A stretch of 64,000 bases of DNA from Inia geoffrensis. Lineage: Eukaryota; Chordata; Mammalia; Artiodactyla; Iniidae. Shown here piece by piece: positions 42,938 to 55,619 of this stretch. A model generated the notes under the pieces. The model worked only from the letters and a program-made list of their open reading frames with translations, searched no databases and was not told the origin of the DNA. The translations under genes were made by a program, and so were the position numbers. Location: the NCBI GenBank assembly GCA_036417435.1, contig CM070908.1:47959090-48023089 (forward strand). Reading direction: 5' to 3'. Numbering within the stretch: position 1 is the stretch's first letter; every line of letters begins with the position of its first letter.

Positions 42938-43166
42938 CAGTTGACCCCATGAACAACCTAGGGGTTAGGAACGCCAACCCCCTTTGCAGTTGAAAATCCA
43001 CCTGTAACTTTGCAGTAATTTCACAGTGGCCATCAAAGTTCACCTGTTCTGCACCCACAGATTTAACCAACCATGGATTGTGTAGTACAGCAGTACCTAT
43101 TTAGTGAAAAACTCCACATATAAAAGGAACTGCAAAGTTCAAGCCTGTGTTGTTCAAGGGTCAAAT
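42938..43166. mobile_element. Tigger-like nonautonomous DNA transposon
   Basis: Begins 'cagttgaccccatgaacaac' and ends 'gttgttcaagggtcaa', an inverted terminal repeat of about 16 bases with one or two mismatches, typical of pogo/Tigger elements starting with CAG. The family name is not certain. Confidence 0.6.
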
Positions 43167-44421
43167 TCTAACATTTGTAAGAAAATAAAACATAGAAGAG
43201 GGAGTTAGACCTATAAAATATAAAATTATAGTAATACTCTAGTAGTTAAAGCAGTTTGATATTAACAGTTATTTGATAGATTAATAGAACAATATACAGT
43301 CCAAAAGTACTTGAAAATAGTTAATGATAAGGTTATATTCAAATAATTAAAGAAAAGTTTTATTTTTAAATAAATTTAATAAATTATGTATGTACAAACT
43401 GGCTAGCTACTTAGGAAAACATGAAGCAGAAGCTATACCTCACGCCTCACATCCAAATTAGCTCTAGAAGGATGAAAAATTTAAATGAACAAAAAAGAAA
43501 ATACAAACATACTAAAAGATAAACTATTAACAGGAGAAGATGTTCTCAATACATATAGCAAAGGGCAATTTTTTAATATACAAAAATCTCTTACAAATCA
43601 ATGAGAAAACAACCAATATAAATATTAACACAGGTTTTGAAACAGTCATTCCATAGAAAAAACATAAATGGCTTTTTAAAATATGAAAAATTGATGAATA
43701 AGTTCTAGGGAATCTAATGTACAGCATGGTGACTATAGTTAACATTAATTACTGTGTTATATACTTGAAAGTTGCTAAGAGAGTAGATCTTAAATGTTCT
43801 CACCACACACACAAATAAAGGTTTTAATGTGAGCTAATGGATATGTTAACTAACCCTATATGGCAATCATTTCCCAGTGTGTATGTGTATCAAGTCATTG
43901 TGTAGTACTCCTTAAGTTTATTGTTATTTGTCAATTATATCTCAGTAAAGCTGGAAAAAATATGAAAAATAGCTCATATTACAGAATTCAAAAAATGAAA
44001 ATGATAATAAAAAGGAAATACCAATCTTTTCCTTAAAAAATATGGGCAGAGATCTAAGTTTGGTAATGGAAGTGTTCTCCAGAGTGTGAGGAAGCATTTG
44101 TTCATGGCGTGGTAAATTTTGACCACCTCACTCAAGAGTGATTTCACAAAAGCTTCCAAAATTTAAAATATGTATAAACCTGTCATTCAACATCTGAGGA
44201 AATGTTTCAAAACACTTTCACATGGGTAAAGAGACATACAGACAAAAATTTTTTTATTGCAGCATTGTTTCATATTGCAAAATATTTGAAAAAACTTAAA
44301 TCCATCACAAGGGTGTTTGTAAAATAAATAATGGTACATGCCATACTACGTATTTGGATATACATACATCTATATCCTCATTCCCTTGGTTTTCTCATCT
44401 AATTTCTTGCCTTTAAATATG

Positions 44422-44433
44422 GTGTGCGCGCGC

Positions 44434-44470
<37 letters not shown>
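44422..44470. repeat. (TG)n microsatellite
   Basis: GC/GT start followed by about 17 uninterrupted TG units. Confidence 0.95.
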
Positions 44471-44472
<2 letters not shown>

Positions 44473-44489
44473 TATGTGTCTATGTTTCC

Positions 44490-45450
44490 TACATTTTATC
44501 TGCAGTTCAGTTCTCTCTCCCAAATTCCCTTACGAAACTGCTACTTGGTATCTTCACTTGGGTGTCATAATGCGTACTCAGCATGTCTGAACTCTTGATC
44601 TCCACCACCACCCCATTTCACTTCCTTGACAGCCTTCCCCATCTCAGTGGATGGCAAATCACATCCTCCTCTAGCTCAGTCCCAAAGCCTGAGAGTCATC
44701 CTTTCTTTCTCTCTTAACCAATCTTCAGTTGGTCAAGAAATTATTTTTGCTCTACCTTCAGAGTATATCCAGAATCCTACCACTTTTCATCACAGTGGCT
44801 GCTATGACCTGATCTATACCACCATTATTTCTTGCCTGGATGATTGCAGTAGCCAGTCATCCACATCTACACTTGCCTTTGTATAATCTGTTCTCCTCAA
44901 AGCAAGCAGAGTGATGGTTGTAAAATGTTAAATCAAATCAAATGTTACTCTTCTGCTCAGAACTCTATAATGGCTCCTGTTTCACTCAGAGTAAAAGCCC
45001 AAATCCCTACAATGGCCTGCAAGGACCTCCATGACCTGGCCCCTGTTAATTTATTGGACATCATTCCCTATTACTCACTCGCTTCCTAATTCACCCACAA
45101 CCACCTTCCCTTCTTTGATGCCTCTTGAATAAACTTGTATTCTCCCATCTTAAAGCCTTTTTTCTCTGCCTGCAGTGCTCTTTCCTTGGACATCTACAGG
45201 GCTAACTCCTTGACCTCCTTTAGGTCTTCGCTCAGTTGTCACTTTTTCAATGACAGTTACCCTGACCACTTTATTGCCTCATCTTTTCTTTATTACATAG
45301 TATTTATAACCTCTTAAACTGTAGCCTTAACTTATTTGTTATGCTTATTGTGGATTGCCTGTTTCACTGGTTAGAATGTAAGCTTTGTCTGTTTTCTTCA
45401 GTGATTGACCCCAAGGGTCTAGAATACGTTGAATAAATCCATAAATGAAG
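44490..45450 (+). repeat. L2 LINE, 3' part
   Basis: Contains the L2 signature blocks 'cctacaatggcctgcaagga', 'cctccatgacctggcccc' and 'tgttgaataaatccataaat'-like end. Decayed frames at 44626-44886 and 45135-45317 are remnants of its reverse transcriptase region or chance. Confidence 0.8.
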
Positions 45451-45699
45451 CAATCTGAAAGACAAATAGAAAAACTCAAAGTATATAACAATTCATAGCA
45501 GTCTGTAAAAGCAGATATTTAAATGATGTAAATGCCTGTAGGTACATATGATATCTCTGGAAGACTGAAAAAAGACTGGTAATATTGGGTGTCTTTGGGA
45601 GAAACACTCAGTACTAGGGATGGATAGGGAGTCACATTCTACACTTTCAGAATCACTCCAATTAAAGAACAAAGTAGTTGGAAAAAATACAATGCACAG

Positions 45700-46439
45700 C
45701 TGAGCCTTATTCTGGAATTCAGAATTCTTTATAAAGTAAGAGTCTTTAACTTTTTGAGTTCTTTAGAAGATGTTTAATTGTATTACTACCACTAGGTGGC
45801 ACATACTTACTGATAAATTCTTAAAGATTCAGAGACACAGGTTTAAAAAATGCTTTTTAGTTCCCCAAACTTGCCAGTTTATATTAGCAATGTATCACAT
45901 TGGTTTTCCTCAAGAAATTTCCTTAACTTCAGTTGTTTAGTGCTATAACAGCTTACAGATGATTTTTCACTACCCATTAATTCTTAGCATCATTACAACA
46001 TTTGAGTTGCAGAAATGTCTTAAATCTGTAAATGTTAGCTTAGATATTCTTAAATTAGTTTAAATTTTCTAATGTTCATTGAATTGTGTCCGCCTATCTT
46101 TTCTTTTTCCTAAGAAATAACTTAGTAAATGAAATTTAAATATTCTGTATACAAAACTAGGTTTTTGTTTGATACGTTTTTTTTCATTGCTTTTATGCCA
46201 AATAAATTAGTGTCCAGGACCACATGCAGTGTAACACCTGTATTCTTTTTGATGGTGAAGTTTTCAAAAAGAAAATGGTGGCGTGTATTTTATAAATTGT
46301 AACATTTATAAACATTATAAAAACCTTTTTGGGGCAAGCTCTAAAATAACACTGGCAAAATTACTGGGCCAGATAATTTTTATAGTCATTTTTAACCTAG
46401 AGATTATTTGACTCTGTTTTTCTTTTCAAATTATATATT
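45700..46439. other. ZCWPW2 intron, nothing recognised
   Basis: AT-rich sequence with no exon or clear repeat. Confidence 0.5.
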
Positions 46440-46795
46440 TTTAAAAAAATGATAAAAATGATCTTATTTACAAAACAGAAACAAATTCACAGATTTAGAG
46501 AACGAACTTATGGTTACCGGGGAGGGGGGGGAAGGTTGGGGGGAGGGATAGTTAGGGAGTTTGGGATTGACATGAACACACTGCTATATTTAAAGTGGAT
46601 AACCAACAAGGACCAACTGTATAGCACAGGGAACTCTGCTTAATATTCTGTAACAACCTAACTGGGAAAAGAATTTGAAAAAGAATAGATTCATGTATAT
46701 GTATAACTAAATCACTTTGTTGTGCACCTGAAACACAACATTGTTAATCAACTGTACTCCAATATAAAACAAAAAGTTTAAAAAATAAAAATAGA
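46440..46795 (+). mobile_element. L1 3' UTR fragment, sense
   Basis: G-rich patch at 46520-46548, then 'aaggaccaactgtatagcac', 'gtataactaaatcactttgt' and 'ctgtactccaatataaaa', the L1 3' UTR seen reversed at 42403 and 49996. Ends in an A-rich tail. It is the only young-looking L1 piece in sense orientation after the first coding exon, and it is short. Confidence 0.88.
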
Positions 46796-47314
46796 GAACT
46801 AAAAAAAAAACTAAATAAACATTTAGAAAAGGTACCGTATTCAAGTAGAATAACATTTATTGAGCGCTTACTGAAAACAGTCATTTATTAAATGTGAATG
46901 GAATTAATTTTATTTACTACAATAAGAAACTAGGCTTTTCGGTTTTTATCACTTCGTTATCATTGCTATGTTACTTAAAAGAGAATCAACATTATTCTGA
47001 TAAAATAGATTAATATTCACTACTTTGTTACACTGGTGGTCTTAAGTTTTTGTAACTTTGTAAATATGAGAAATCATATTAAAATATTATTTTAATTAAT
47101 TAAGACTCTGACCCTTTTGGCTATTAACATGCAAATTTTCCACAACTTTGCTATATTCTAAAATACTAATAAAATAATAATTAGATAACAAAATCTAGGG
47201 AATATATTGTACAATGCTTAGATTTAGTTCCAGCTCAACAGCTAAATCAAGTCGATGTTAAAACACAATTATATGCTTAAACATGAATCTTATTATTTTT
47301 CTCTCTTTCTTTAG

Positions 47315-47429
47315 CCAGGAAAATGTACGAATAAAAAGAAGTGGTATAAAAGTGCACTACAAGAAGCATACCTCCTCTATGGATACTCTCATGAGCAAAG
47401 ACTGGAAAGGTGCTGCCTATCGAAACAGG
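47315..47429 (+). CDS. ZCWPW2: ZCWPW2 exon: segment C-terminal to the PWWP barrel
   Basis: Third coding exon, 115 nt, following the pyrimidine tract and AG at 47313-47314. It encodes residues 168-205 in phase with the previous exon: a lysine-rich start (KKKWYK at about 174-179) and a likely helix through LQEAYLLYGYSHEQRLE, as in the helical part after a PWWP barrel. The donor is most likely GTACAT at 47430, leaving one extra base (phase 1). Reading on past this point runs through the intron sequence to a stop, so the boundary is supported by the donor rather than by a stop codon. ZCWPW2 is about 350 residues in other mammals, so roughly 40% of the protein is still missing. No further exon was recognised in the 16.5 kb to the window end. 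Confidence 0.9.
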
Positions 47430-49614
47430 GTACATGTGATTTTTTATTCTTTACCACCTCAAAATAAGGATTTATTCAGGTGCATGCTTTCCAAAATATA
47501 TTTGCACATTTAAAAATTTCTCTCTCCTTTTCATAGGAAAATAGTATATCTTTGTCCAATGAAAATCATTCTTATATTGGTTAATAATATGCATTTTTGC
47601 CCTCTGAAACTATTTTCCCTGACTAAACATGCAGTCTATTTAAATATAGGTGTTTTAATTAGCACTCTGTCATCTTTGTTCTTAGCCTTTCTACATAGGT
47701 CTTCTTGTGTATTTCAAAGCATGTATTTCAAAATTAGAAGCTGTGGCTTTAAAATATATTCCTGGAGTGAAACTTTTACTTGGATGTGCTATATTATTTC
47801 AGAACAAAGTATTTTTCAAAATGTTTTATTTTTAAATAAATTCAAGGCAGAGATAGAAAAATCTTCAATATTTTTAATTAGGTGAAAAAATATAATATTT
47901 CAAGTCATTTTCAAGGAAAGTTCTCTTGAATCATAAATATGGTTTATGGATAGCTTTTTTAATGAATTGATCATAAGGCATATAGCAGGTAGAACACATT
48001 TTTAACTCTAAAAAGAATGTAATAGTTATATGGAAATGATTTTTCAATAAACAAATATATTAAAAAAATTTTCTGCTTAGTGATCATAAGAATTTTTTTT
48101 ATCTTACAAGTCCCCTTCTCATTTTATCCACCTAAAGTTCTAAAACAGATTATTCTATGGGAGGATCTGGTCTTTGGTGCTAACTGAATTTTAAAGTAAG
48201 AGTGATATTTTTTATCCTGTGAAAAAGTTTAATATATATATTTTTTAAACTTATATGTAAAAGCACTTTACTTGAAAAAAAGTTTAAGTGTTAACCTAGC
48301 CACCTAAGTTTAGATTTTAAAGCATATAAATAGGTTTGAAAAGAGTGGAAAGAGAATGACAAGCAAACTACTCTGGTCAAAAGACATTTATTGCCACAAA
48401 TGTGATTTTATTCCTTGTGCTGAAAATATAATGTCTCTGTTTATTAGCCATAAAGGTTGAACTCACTTTACTGTCACAAATACAATTTTACACTTTGCAT
48501 GGGCTGTACATTTCTCTTGTGTAACCAGAGTAAACTTTGAAATATTTAGTTTTTTTAAACATTAATATTTTTAAGTAATATAATCTGTTACTTTTAAAAG
48601 TTATATTACAACCATTTTACACTAGCAATATCCTGCTTTCTCACTAAGTTATGGAACTATGCCGTTGCCGTTGTTGTGTGTGCCAGGGCATTTATGTCTG
48701 GGTCCTTTGGCGTTCTTAATTGTCCAGAGACTCTTGAGCCGGGTTATATCTGATCGGTTTTTCAGGAACAGACCATTTTCTAGCTGAAAGCCTGATGATT
48801 TTTGCATGCAGAATTTGTGTAATTCGGCCTGATTATAGAGAGCCATATGCCTAAGGACTGTCACTTTGTGCCTGAAGTAGCCCAAGTTGACAGGCACGAA
48901 CAGACTTCCAGGATCTCAGTCTGTGCCATCATGGGCTCACTCACTGCATACTCACTCTTCACTGTCTCCAAAATAAGCAGTTTAGTCCCATGCCTGCTTA
49001 GCTTCCAGGGTGGATTCTAGGACGTATTCAGCTTCTTACTGTATTCAAAGTAGTTTTGAGAGGTAATTAACCATTTTCCAGTCATTTTACAAAAGGTTAG
49101 TTGCTTAGAGGCAAACCACTTATTTCATTCCAGCAACTTTGAGGATTTCTTTACCTCCAAAATTCATTCTTTCAACCTAGAAATAATTACTACTAATTTT
49201 TTTGGCCTAAATTCTTCCTACCCTGCAGAAATTGGCCCACTATTATGTTTGATGCAATTGTTTCGTTGTTGAAATCTACGGGGTCAGTCAATGATACATA
49301 AATATAGACCCAGTCATAGTATAACAAAATTCCATGTCCTATACACATGATTTGGTTACCGTGTTTTTGTTGTATTAACTATTACTCCAAATCAGTGATT
49401 CTTCTGTTGTGTCTAGAAAACTTCTTCTTATATAGGAAATTCATTATTTTTTATTTTTAATTGTATTTTTTAAATGAATAGGGTGTTACTCATATATAGT
49501 CTCTTTATAACTCAGCATTAGGATTTTGTATTATTTGTAGGATGAATTTTTTTTATATATTCTACATTTTAGAGTAGATGTCCTTATCTCTATGCTTGTT
49601 TCTCAGAATTATTT
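47430..49614. other. ZCWPW2 intron, nothing firmly recognised
   Basis: No further ZCWPW2 exon was found. An 82-codon minus-strand frame at 48649-48897 has several CpGs and protein-like composition but no family match. Confidence 0.5.
48649..48897 (-). other. Possible decayed retrocopy, gene unknown
   Basis: The minus strand reads MPVNLGYFRHKVTVLRHMAL at its start and stays open for 82 codons with CpG-containing codons unusual for this AT-rich intron. Upstream, other frames also look partly coding. No poly-A or target duplication was found, so it may be chance. Confidence 0.2.
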
Positions 49615-50399
49615 ATTTTTAAATATACTAATTTTTTAGAGCACTTTTAGGTTCATAACGAAATTAAGCAGAAAGTATAGAGCTCCCACATACCCCCTGC
49701 CCTACACACGCACAGCATCACTCCCTGTCAACATCCTGCACCACAGTGGTTCATTTGTTACAACCTATGGACCAACACTGACACATCATTATAACCCAAA
49801 GTCCATAGTTTACATTAGGGTTCACTCTTGGTGTTGGACATTCTATGGGTTTTGACAAATATATACAGTGACATGTATCTACCACTTTAGTATCATACAG
49901 AATTGTTTCATTGTTCTAAAATTCCCCTGTGTTCCACCTATTCATTCCTCTCCCAGCCCAATCCCTACCCCTCTGATTGGCAACTACTGTCTTTTTTTTT
50001 TTTTCAAATTTATTTTTATTGGAGTATAGTTGCTTTAGAATGTTGTGTTAGTTTCTACCGTACAGCAAAATGAATCAGCTGTGCATATACATATATCCCC
50101 TCTTTTTTTGGATTTCCTTCCCATTTAGGTCACCACAGAGCATAAAGTAGAGTTCCCTGTGCTATACATTACATTCTCATTTGTTGTCTGTTTTATACGT
50201 GGTGTCAGTAGTGTATATGATCAATCCCAATCTACCCATTCCTCCCACACACACCACCCTTTCCCCCTCAGTATCCATACATTTGTTCTCTACTTCTGTA
50301 TCTCTATTTCTGCTTTGCAAATAAGATCATCTATACCATTTTTCTAGATTCCACATATATGTGCTAATACACAATATTTGTTTTTCTCTTTCTGACTTC

Positions 50400-53300
50400 A
50401 CTCTGTATGATACTCTCTAGGTCTATCCACATCTCTACAAATTACCCAATTTCATTCCTTTTTATGGCTGAGTAATATTCTATTTTATATATGTACCACA
50501 TCTTCTTTATCCATTCCTCTGTTGATGGGCATTTAGGTTGCTTTCATGTCCTGACTATGGTAGATAGTGCTGCAGTGAACATTGGGGTGCATGTGTCCTT
50601 TTGAATTATGGTTTTCTCTGGGTATATGCCCAGTGGTGGGATTGATGGATCATATGGTAGTTCCATTTTTAGTTTTTTAAGGAACCTCCATACTGTTCAC
50701 CATAGTGGCTGTATTACATTCCCACCAACAGCATAGGAGGGTTCCCCTTTCTCCACACCCTCTCCAGCATTTACTGTTTGTAGATTTTTTGATGCTGGCC
50801 ATTCTGACCGGTGTGAGATGATACCTCATTGTAGTTTTGATTGCATTTCTCTTATAATTAGTGATGCTGAGCATCTTTTCATGTGCTTCTTGGCCATCTG
50901 TATGTCTTCTTTGGAGAAATGTCTATTTAGGTCTTCTGCCCATTTTTGGATTGGGTTGTTTTTTTGATATTGAGCTCTGTGTGTGCTGCTTGTATATTTT
51001 ATTGATTAATCCTTTGTCAGTTGCTTCATTTGCAAATACTTTCTCCCATTCTGAGGGTTGTCTTTTTGTCTTGTTCATGGTTTCCTTTGCTGCGCAAAAG
51101 CTTTTAAGTTTCATTAGGTCCCATTTGTTTATTTTTACTTTCATTTTTTATTGTCATTAATCTAAGAGGTGTTTCAAAGAAGATCTTGCTGCAATTTATG
51201 TCAAAGAATGTTCTGTCTACATTTTCCTCTAAGAGTTTTATAGTGTCTGGCCTTACATTTAGGTCTGTAACCCATTTTGAGTTTATTTTTGTGTGTGGTG
51301 TTAGGGAGTGTTCTAATTTCATTCTTGTACATGTAGCTGTCCAGTTTTCCCATCACCACTTATTGAAGAGGCTGTCTTTTCTCTGTTCTTGCCTCCTTTG
51401 TCATACCTTCGGTGACCATAGGTGCATGGGTTTATCTCTGGGCTTTCTATCCTGTTCCATTGATCTTCTGTTTTTGTGCCAGTACCATACTGTCTTGATT
51501 ACTGTAGCCTTGTAGTATAGTCTAAAGTCAGGGAGCCTGATTCCTCCTGCTCCGTTTTTCTTTCTCAAGATTGCTCTAGCTATTTAGGGTCTTTTGTGTT
51601 TCCATACAAATCTTAAAATTTTCTGTTCTAGTTCTGTGAAAAATGCCATGGGTAATTTGGTAGGGATTGCATTGAATTTCGAGATTGCTTTGGGAAGTAT
51701 AGTCATTTTCACACTATTGATTCTTCTAATTCAATAATATGGTATAGCTCTCCATCTGTTTGTGTTGCCTTTGAATTCTTTCATCAGTTTCTTATAGTTT
51801 TCTGCATACAGGTTTTTGCTTCCTTAGCTAGGTTTATTCCTAGGTATTTTATTCTTTTTGGTGCAGTGGTAAGTAGGATTGTTTCCTTAATTTCTTTTTC
51901 TGATCTTTTGCTGTCAGTGTATAAGAATGTAGGAAATTTCTGTGTATTAATTATGTATCCTGCGACTTTACTAAATTCATTGATTATCTCTAGTACTTTT
52001 CTGGTGGTATCTTTAGGATTTTCTGTGTATAGTATCATGTCATCTGCAAACAGTGACAGTTGTACTTCTTCTTTTCCAATTTGGGTTCCTTTTATTTCTT
52101 TTTCTTTTCTGATTGCTGTGGCTAGGACTTCCAAAACTATGTTGAATAATAATGGCGAGAGTGGACACCCTTGTCTTGTTCCTGATCTTAGAGGAAATGC
52201 TTTCAGTTTTTCACCATTGAGAATAATATTTGTTGTGGGTTTGTCATATATTGCCTTGATTATGTTGAGCTAGGTTCCCTTTATACCCACTTTCTGGAGA
52301 GTTTTTATCATAAAGGTGTGTTGGATTATCTATTGAGATGATCATATGTTTTTATTCTTCAATTTGTTAATGTGGAGTATCAGATTGATTGATATGTATA
52401 TATTGAAGAATCCTTGCATCGCTGGGATAAATCCTACTTGATCATGGTGTATGATCCTTTTAATGTGTTGTTGGATTCTGTTTGCTAGTATTTTGTTGAG
52501 GATTTGTTCATCAGTGATATTGGCTTGTTGTTGTCTTTTTTTGTAGTGTCTTTGTCTGGTTTTGGTATCAGGGTGATGGTGGCCTCGTAGAATGAGTTTG
52601 GGAATGTTCCATCCTCTGTAATTTTTTGGAAGAGTTTGAGAAGGATAGATGTTAGCTCTTCTCTAAATGTTTGATAGAATTCACCTGGGAAGCCATCTGG
52701 TCCTGGAATTTTATTCACTGGAAGATTTTAATCACAGTTTCAATTTCATTACTTCAGATTGGTCAGTTCATATTTTCTATTTCTTCCTGTTTCAGCCTTG
52801 GAAGTTTGTACTTTTCCAAGAATTTGTCCATTTCTTACAGGTTGTCCATTTTATTGGCATATGATTGCTTGTAGTAGTCTCTTATGACCCTTTGTATTTC
52901 TGTGTTGTCAGTTGTAACTTCTTTTTCATTTCTAATTTTATTGATTTGAGTTCTCTCTCTTTTTTCTTGATGAGCCTGCTAAAGGTTTATCAATTTTGTT
53001 TATCTTCTCAGAGAACCAGCTTTTAGTTTTATTGATCTTTGCTATTATTTTCTTCATTCCTATTTCATTTATTTCTGCTCTGACCTTTATGATTTCTTTC
53101 CTTCTGCTGTCTTTGGGTTTTGTTTGATCTTCTTTGTTTAGTTGCTTTAGGTGTAAGGTTAGGTTGTTTATTTGAAATTTTTCTTATTTTTTGAAGTAGG
53201 AATGTATTGCTATACACTTCCCTCTTAGAACTGCTTTTGCTGCATCCCAAAGGTTTTGGGTCATTGTGTTTTCATCGTCATTTGTTTCTAGGTATTTTTT

Positions 53301-54120
53301 TATTTCCTCTTTGATTTCTTCAGTGATCTCTTGGTTATTTAGTAGTGTATTGTTTAGCCTCCATGTTTTTATATTTTTCACAGTTTTTTTCCTGTAATTT
53401 ATTTCTAATCTCATAGCATTATGGTTGGAAAAGATGCTTGATACAATTTCAATTTTCTAAAACTTACCGAGGCTTGATTTGTGACCCAAGATGTCCATCT
53501 ATCCTGGAGAATGTTCCATAAGCACTTGAGAAGAAAGTGTATTCTTCTGCTTTCTGGTGGAATGTTCTATAAATATCAATTAAATCTGTTTGTTCTATTG
53601 TGTCATTTATAGCTCGTGTTACCTTATTTATTTTCTGCCTGGATGACCTGTCCATTGGTGTAAGTGGGGTGTTAAAGTCCCCGACTCTTATTACGTTACT
53701 GTTGATTTCCTCTTTTAAGGCTGTTTGCATTTGTCTTATGTATTCCAGTGCCTCTATGTTAAGGTGCATAAATGTTTACAATTGTGATATCTTCTTCTTG
53801 GATTGATCCCTTGATCATTATGATTGTAATAGTCATATGATTGTTGTCTCTTGTAATAGTCATTATTTTAAAGTCTATTTTATCTGATATGAGTATTGCT
53901 ATTCCAGCTTTCTTTTGATTCCCATTTGCATGGAATATCTTTTTCCATCCCCTCACTTTCAGCCTGTATGTGTCTCTAGGTCTGAAATGGGTCTCTTGTA
54001 GACAGCATATATATATTGGTCTTCTTTTTGTATCCATTCAGCTAGTCTGTGTCTTTTGGTTGGAGCATTTAATCCATTTACATTTAAAGTTATTATCAAT
54101 ATGTATGTTCCTGTTATCAT
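50400..54120 (-). pseudogene. L1 ORF2 remnant
   Basis: The start position at 54120 encodes MITGTYILIITLNVNGLNAP. Endonuclease pieces lie at 53759-54037 (CCLQETHFRPRDTYRL) and 53464-53769, and the reverse transcriptase at 51784-52134 ([15 protein letters not shown], with the FADD catalytic motif). The C-terminal part is at 50677-51144. Several frameshifts break it. Confidence 0.88.
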
Positions 54121-54189
54121 TTTCTTAATTATTTTGGGTTTGTTCTTGTAGGTCTTTTTCTTCTCTTCTGTTTCCCGGCTAGAGAAGTT

Positions 54190-55090
54190 CCTTTAGCATT
54201 TTTTGTAAAGCTGGTTTGGTGGTGCTGAATTCTTTTAGTTTTTGCTTGTCTGTAAAGCTTTTGATTTCTCTGTCAAATCTGAATGAGATCCTTGCTGGGT
54301 AGAGTAACCTTGGTTGTAGGTTTTTCCCCTTCATCACTTTAAATATGTCCTCCTGCCACTCCTTTCTGGCCTGCAGAGTTTCTGCTGAAAAATCAAGCTG
54401 ATAACCTTATGGGGATCCCCTTGATGGTTATTTGATCCCCTTGATTTTCCCTTGCTGCTTTTAGTATTTTTTTCTGTGTATTTAATTTTTGTTAGTTTGA
54501 TTAATATATGTCTGGGCATGTTTCTACTTAGGTTTATCCTGTATAGGGCTGTCTGCACCTCCTGGATTTGATTGACTATTTCCTTTTCCATGTTAGGGAA
54601 GTTTTCAACTATAATCTCTTCAAATATTTTCCAGGCCCTTTCCCTTTCTCTTCTTCTGGACCCCTATAATTCGAATGTTGTTGTATTTAATGTTGTCCCA
54701 GAGGTCTCTGAGACTGTCCTCATTTCTTTTCATTCTTTTTTCTTTATTCTACTCCTCCGCAGTTACTTCCACCATTCTATCTTCCAGCTCACTTATCCAT
54801 TCTTCTGCCTCAGTTATTCTGCTCTTGATTCCTTCTATTGTATTTTTCATTTCAGTTATTGTATTGTATATCACTGATTGTTTGTTCTTTAGTTCTTCTA
54901 AGTCTTTGTTAAACATTTCTTGTATTTTCTGGATCCATGCCTCCATTCTGTTTCCAAGATCTTGGATCATCTTTACTTTCATTACCCTGAACTCTTTTCC
55001 AGGTAGATTGCCTATTTCCTCTTCATTTATTTGGTCTTGTGGAATTTTACTTTGCTCTTTCATCTGCAACATATTCCTCTTTCATCTCAT
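54190..55090 (-). pseudogene. L1 ORF1 remnant, nonsense at codon 3
   Basis: At the start used by the L1 copy at 20982 (here 55090), the codons are ATG AGA TGA, whereas the other copy reads ATG AGA AGA. Downstream an open coiled-coil segment at 54749-55072 reads QMKEQSKIPQDQINEEEIGN and later EAEEWISELEDRM. A restart at an internal ATG near 55072 would be needed. Confidence 0.85.
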
Positions 55091-55487
55091 TTTGTCTAAC
55101 CTACTGTGTTTATGGTCCTCTTTCTGCAGGCTGCAAGGTTGTGGTTCCTTTTGAGTCTGCTGTCTACCCCCTGATGAGTGAGGTTGGTCTGGGGGCTCGC
55201 GTAGGCTTCCTGGTGGAAGGGACTGGTGCCTGCACTCTGGTGGGTGAAGCTGAATCTTTTCCCTCTGACGGGCAGGGTATGTTTGGGGTGTTTGTGAGCT
55301 TACTATGACTTTAGGCAGCCTGTCTGCTGATGGGTGCCGCTGTGTTCCTGTTTTGCTGGTTGTTTGTTGTGAGGTGTCCAGCACTGGATCCTGCAGGCAG
55401 TTGTGTGGGGCCAGCTCTTGGTGTTGATATGGATACCTCCAGTAGTGCACATGCCGATTAATCTTCCCTGGGCCTGGGAATTCTCTG

Positions 55488-55585
55488 GTGGTCCAGCGTC
55501 CTGGACTTGTCACCCCCCACCAAAATGCCCAGGCCCAGGTCCAGCGTCCTGGACTTGTCACCCCCCACCAAAAGGCCCAGGCCTG
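55488..55585. repeat. 48-bp tandem duplication in the L1 5' UTR
   Basis: 'gtccagcgtcctggacttgt' occurs at 55491 and 55539, and the units continue with 'caccccccaccaaaa'. Part of the 5' UTR of the L1 at 49996-57650. Confidence 0.93.
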
Positions 55586-55619
55586 GCCAGGGAACCCAGA
55601 GCCCACAAGCTGCACAGTG

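Larger units (their letters stand above)
42130..44335 (+). mobile_element. Old L1 pieces, sense, hosting nested insertions
   Basis: Diverged ORF2 and 3' end L1 sequence: 'ggaaggatgtccattctccctaa' near 42357, ORF2-like tracts at 43230-43690, and a 3' end at 43690-43965 ('gtacagcatggtgactatagtt'). A further L1M-like stretch at about 44220-44335 reads 'gcagcattgtttcatattgc'. It is broken by the antisense L1 at 42403 and a Tigger-like element at 42938. Confidence 0.6.

Noticed and set aside
44422..44470. (TG)n tract as a regulatory or Z-DNA site
   Set aside because: An ordinary microsatellite with nothing nearby to support a function.
47430..49614. Search for the next ZCWPW2 exon
   Set aside because: No stretch in phase 1 resembling the lysine-rich tail expected after the PWWP part was found here or in the repeats that follow.
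54675..55154. 159-codon hydrophobic + strand frame resembling a membrane protein
   Set aside because: It is the complement of the L1 ORF1 coiled coil, whose A-rich codons read as hydrophobic residues on the other strand.
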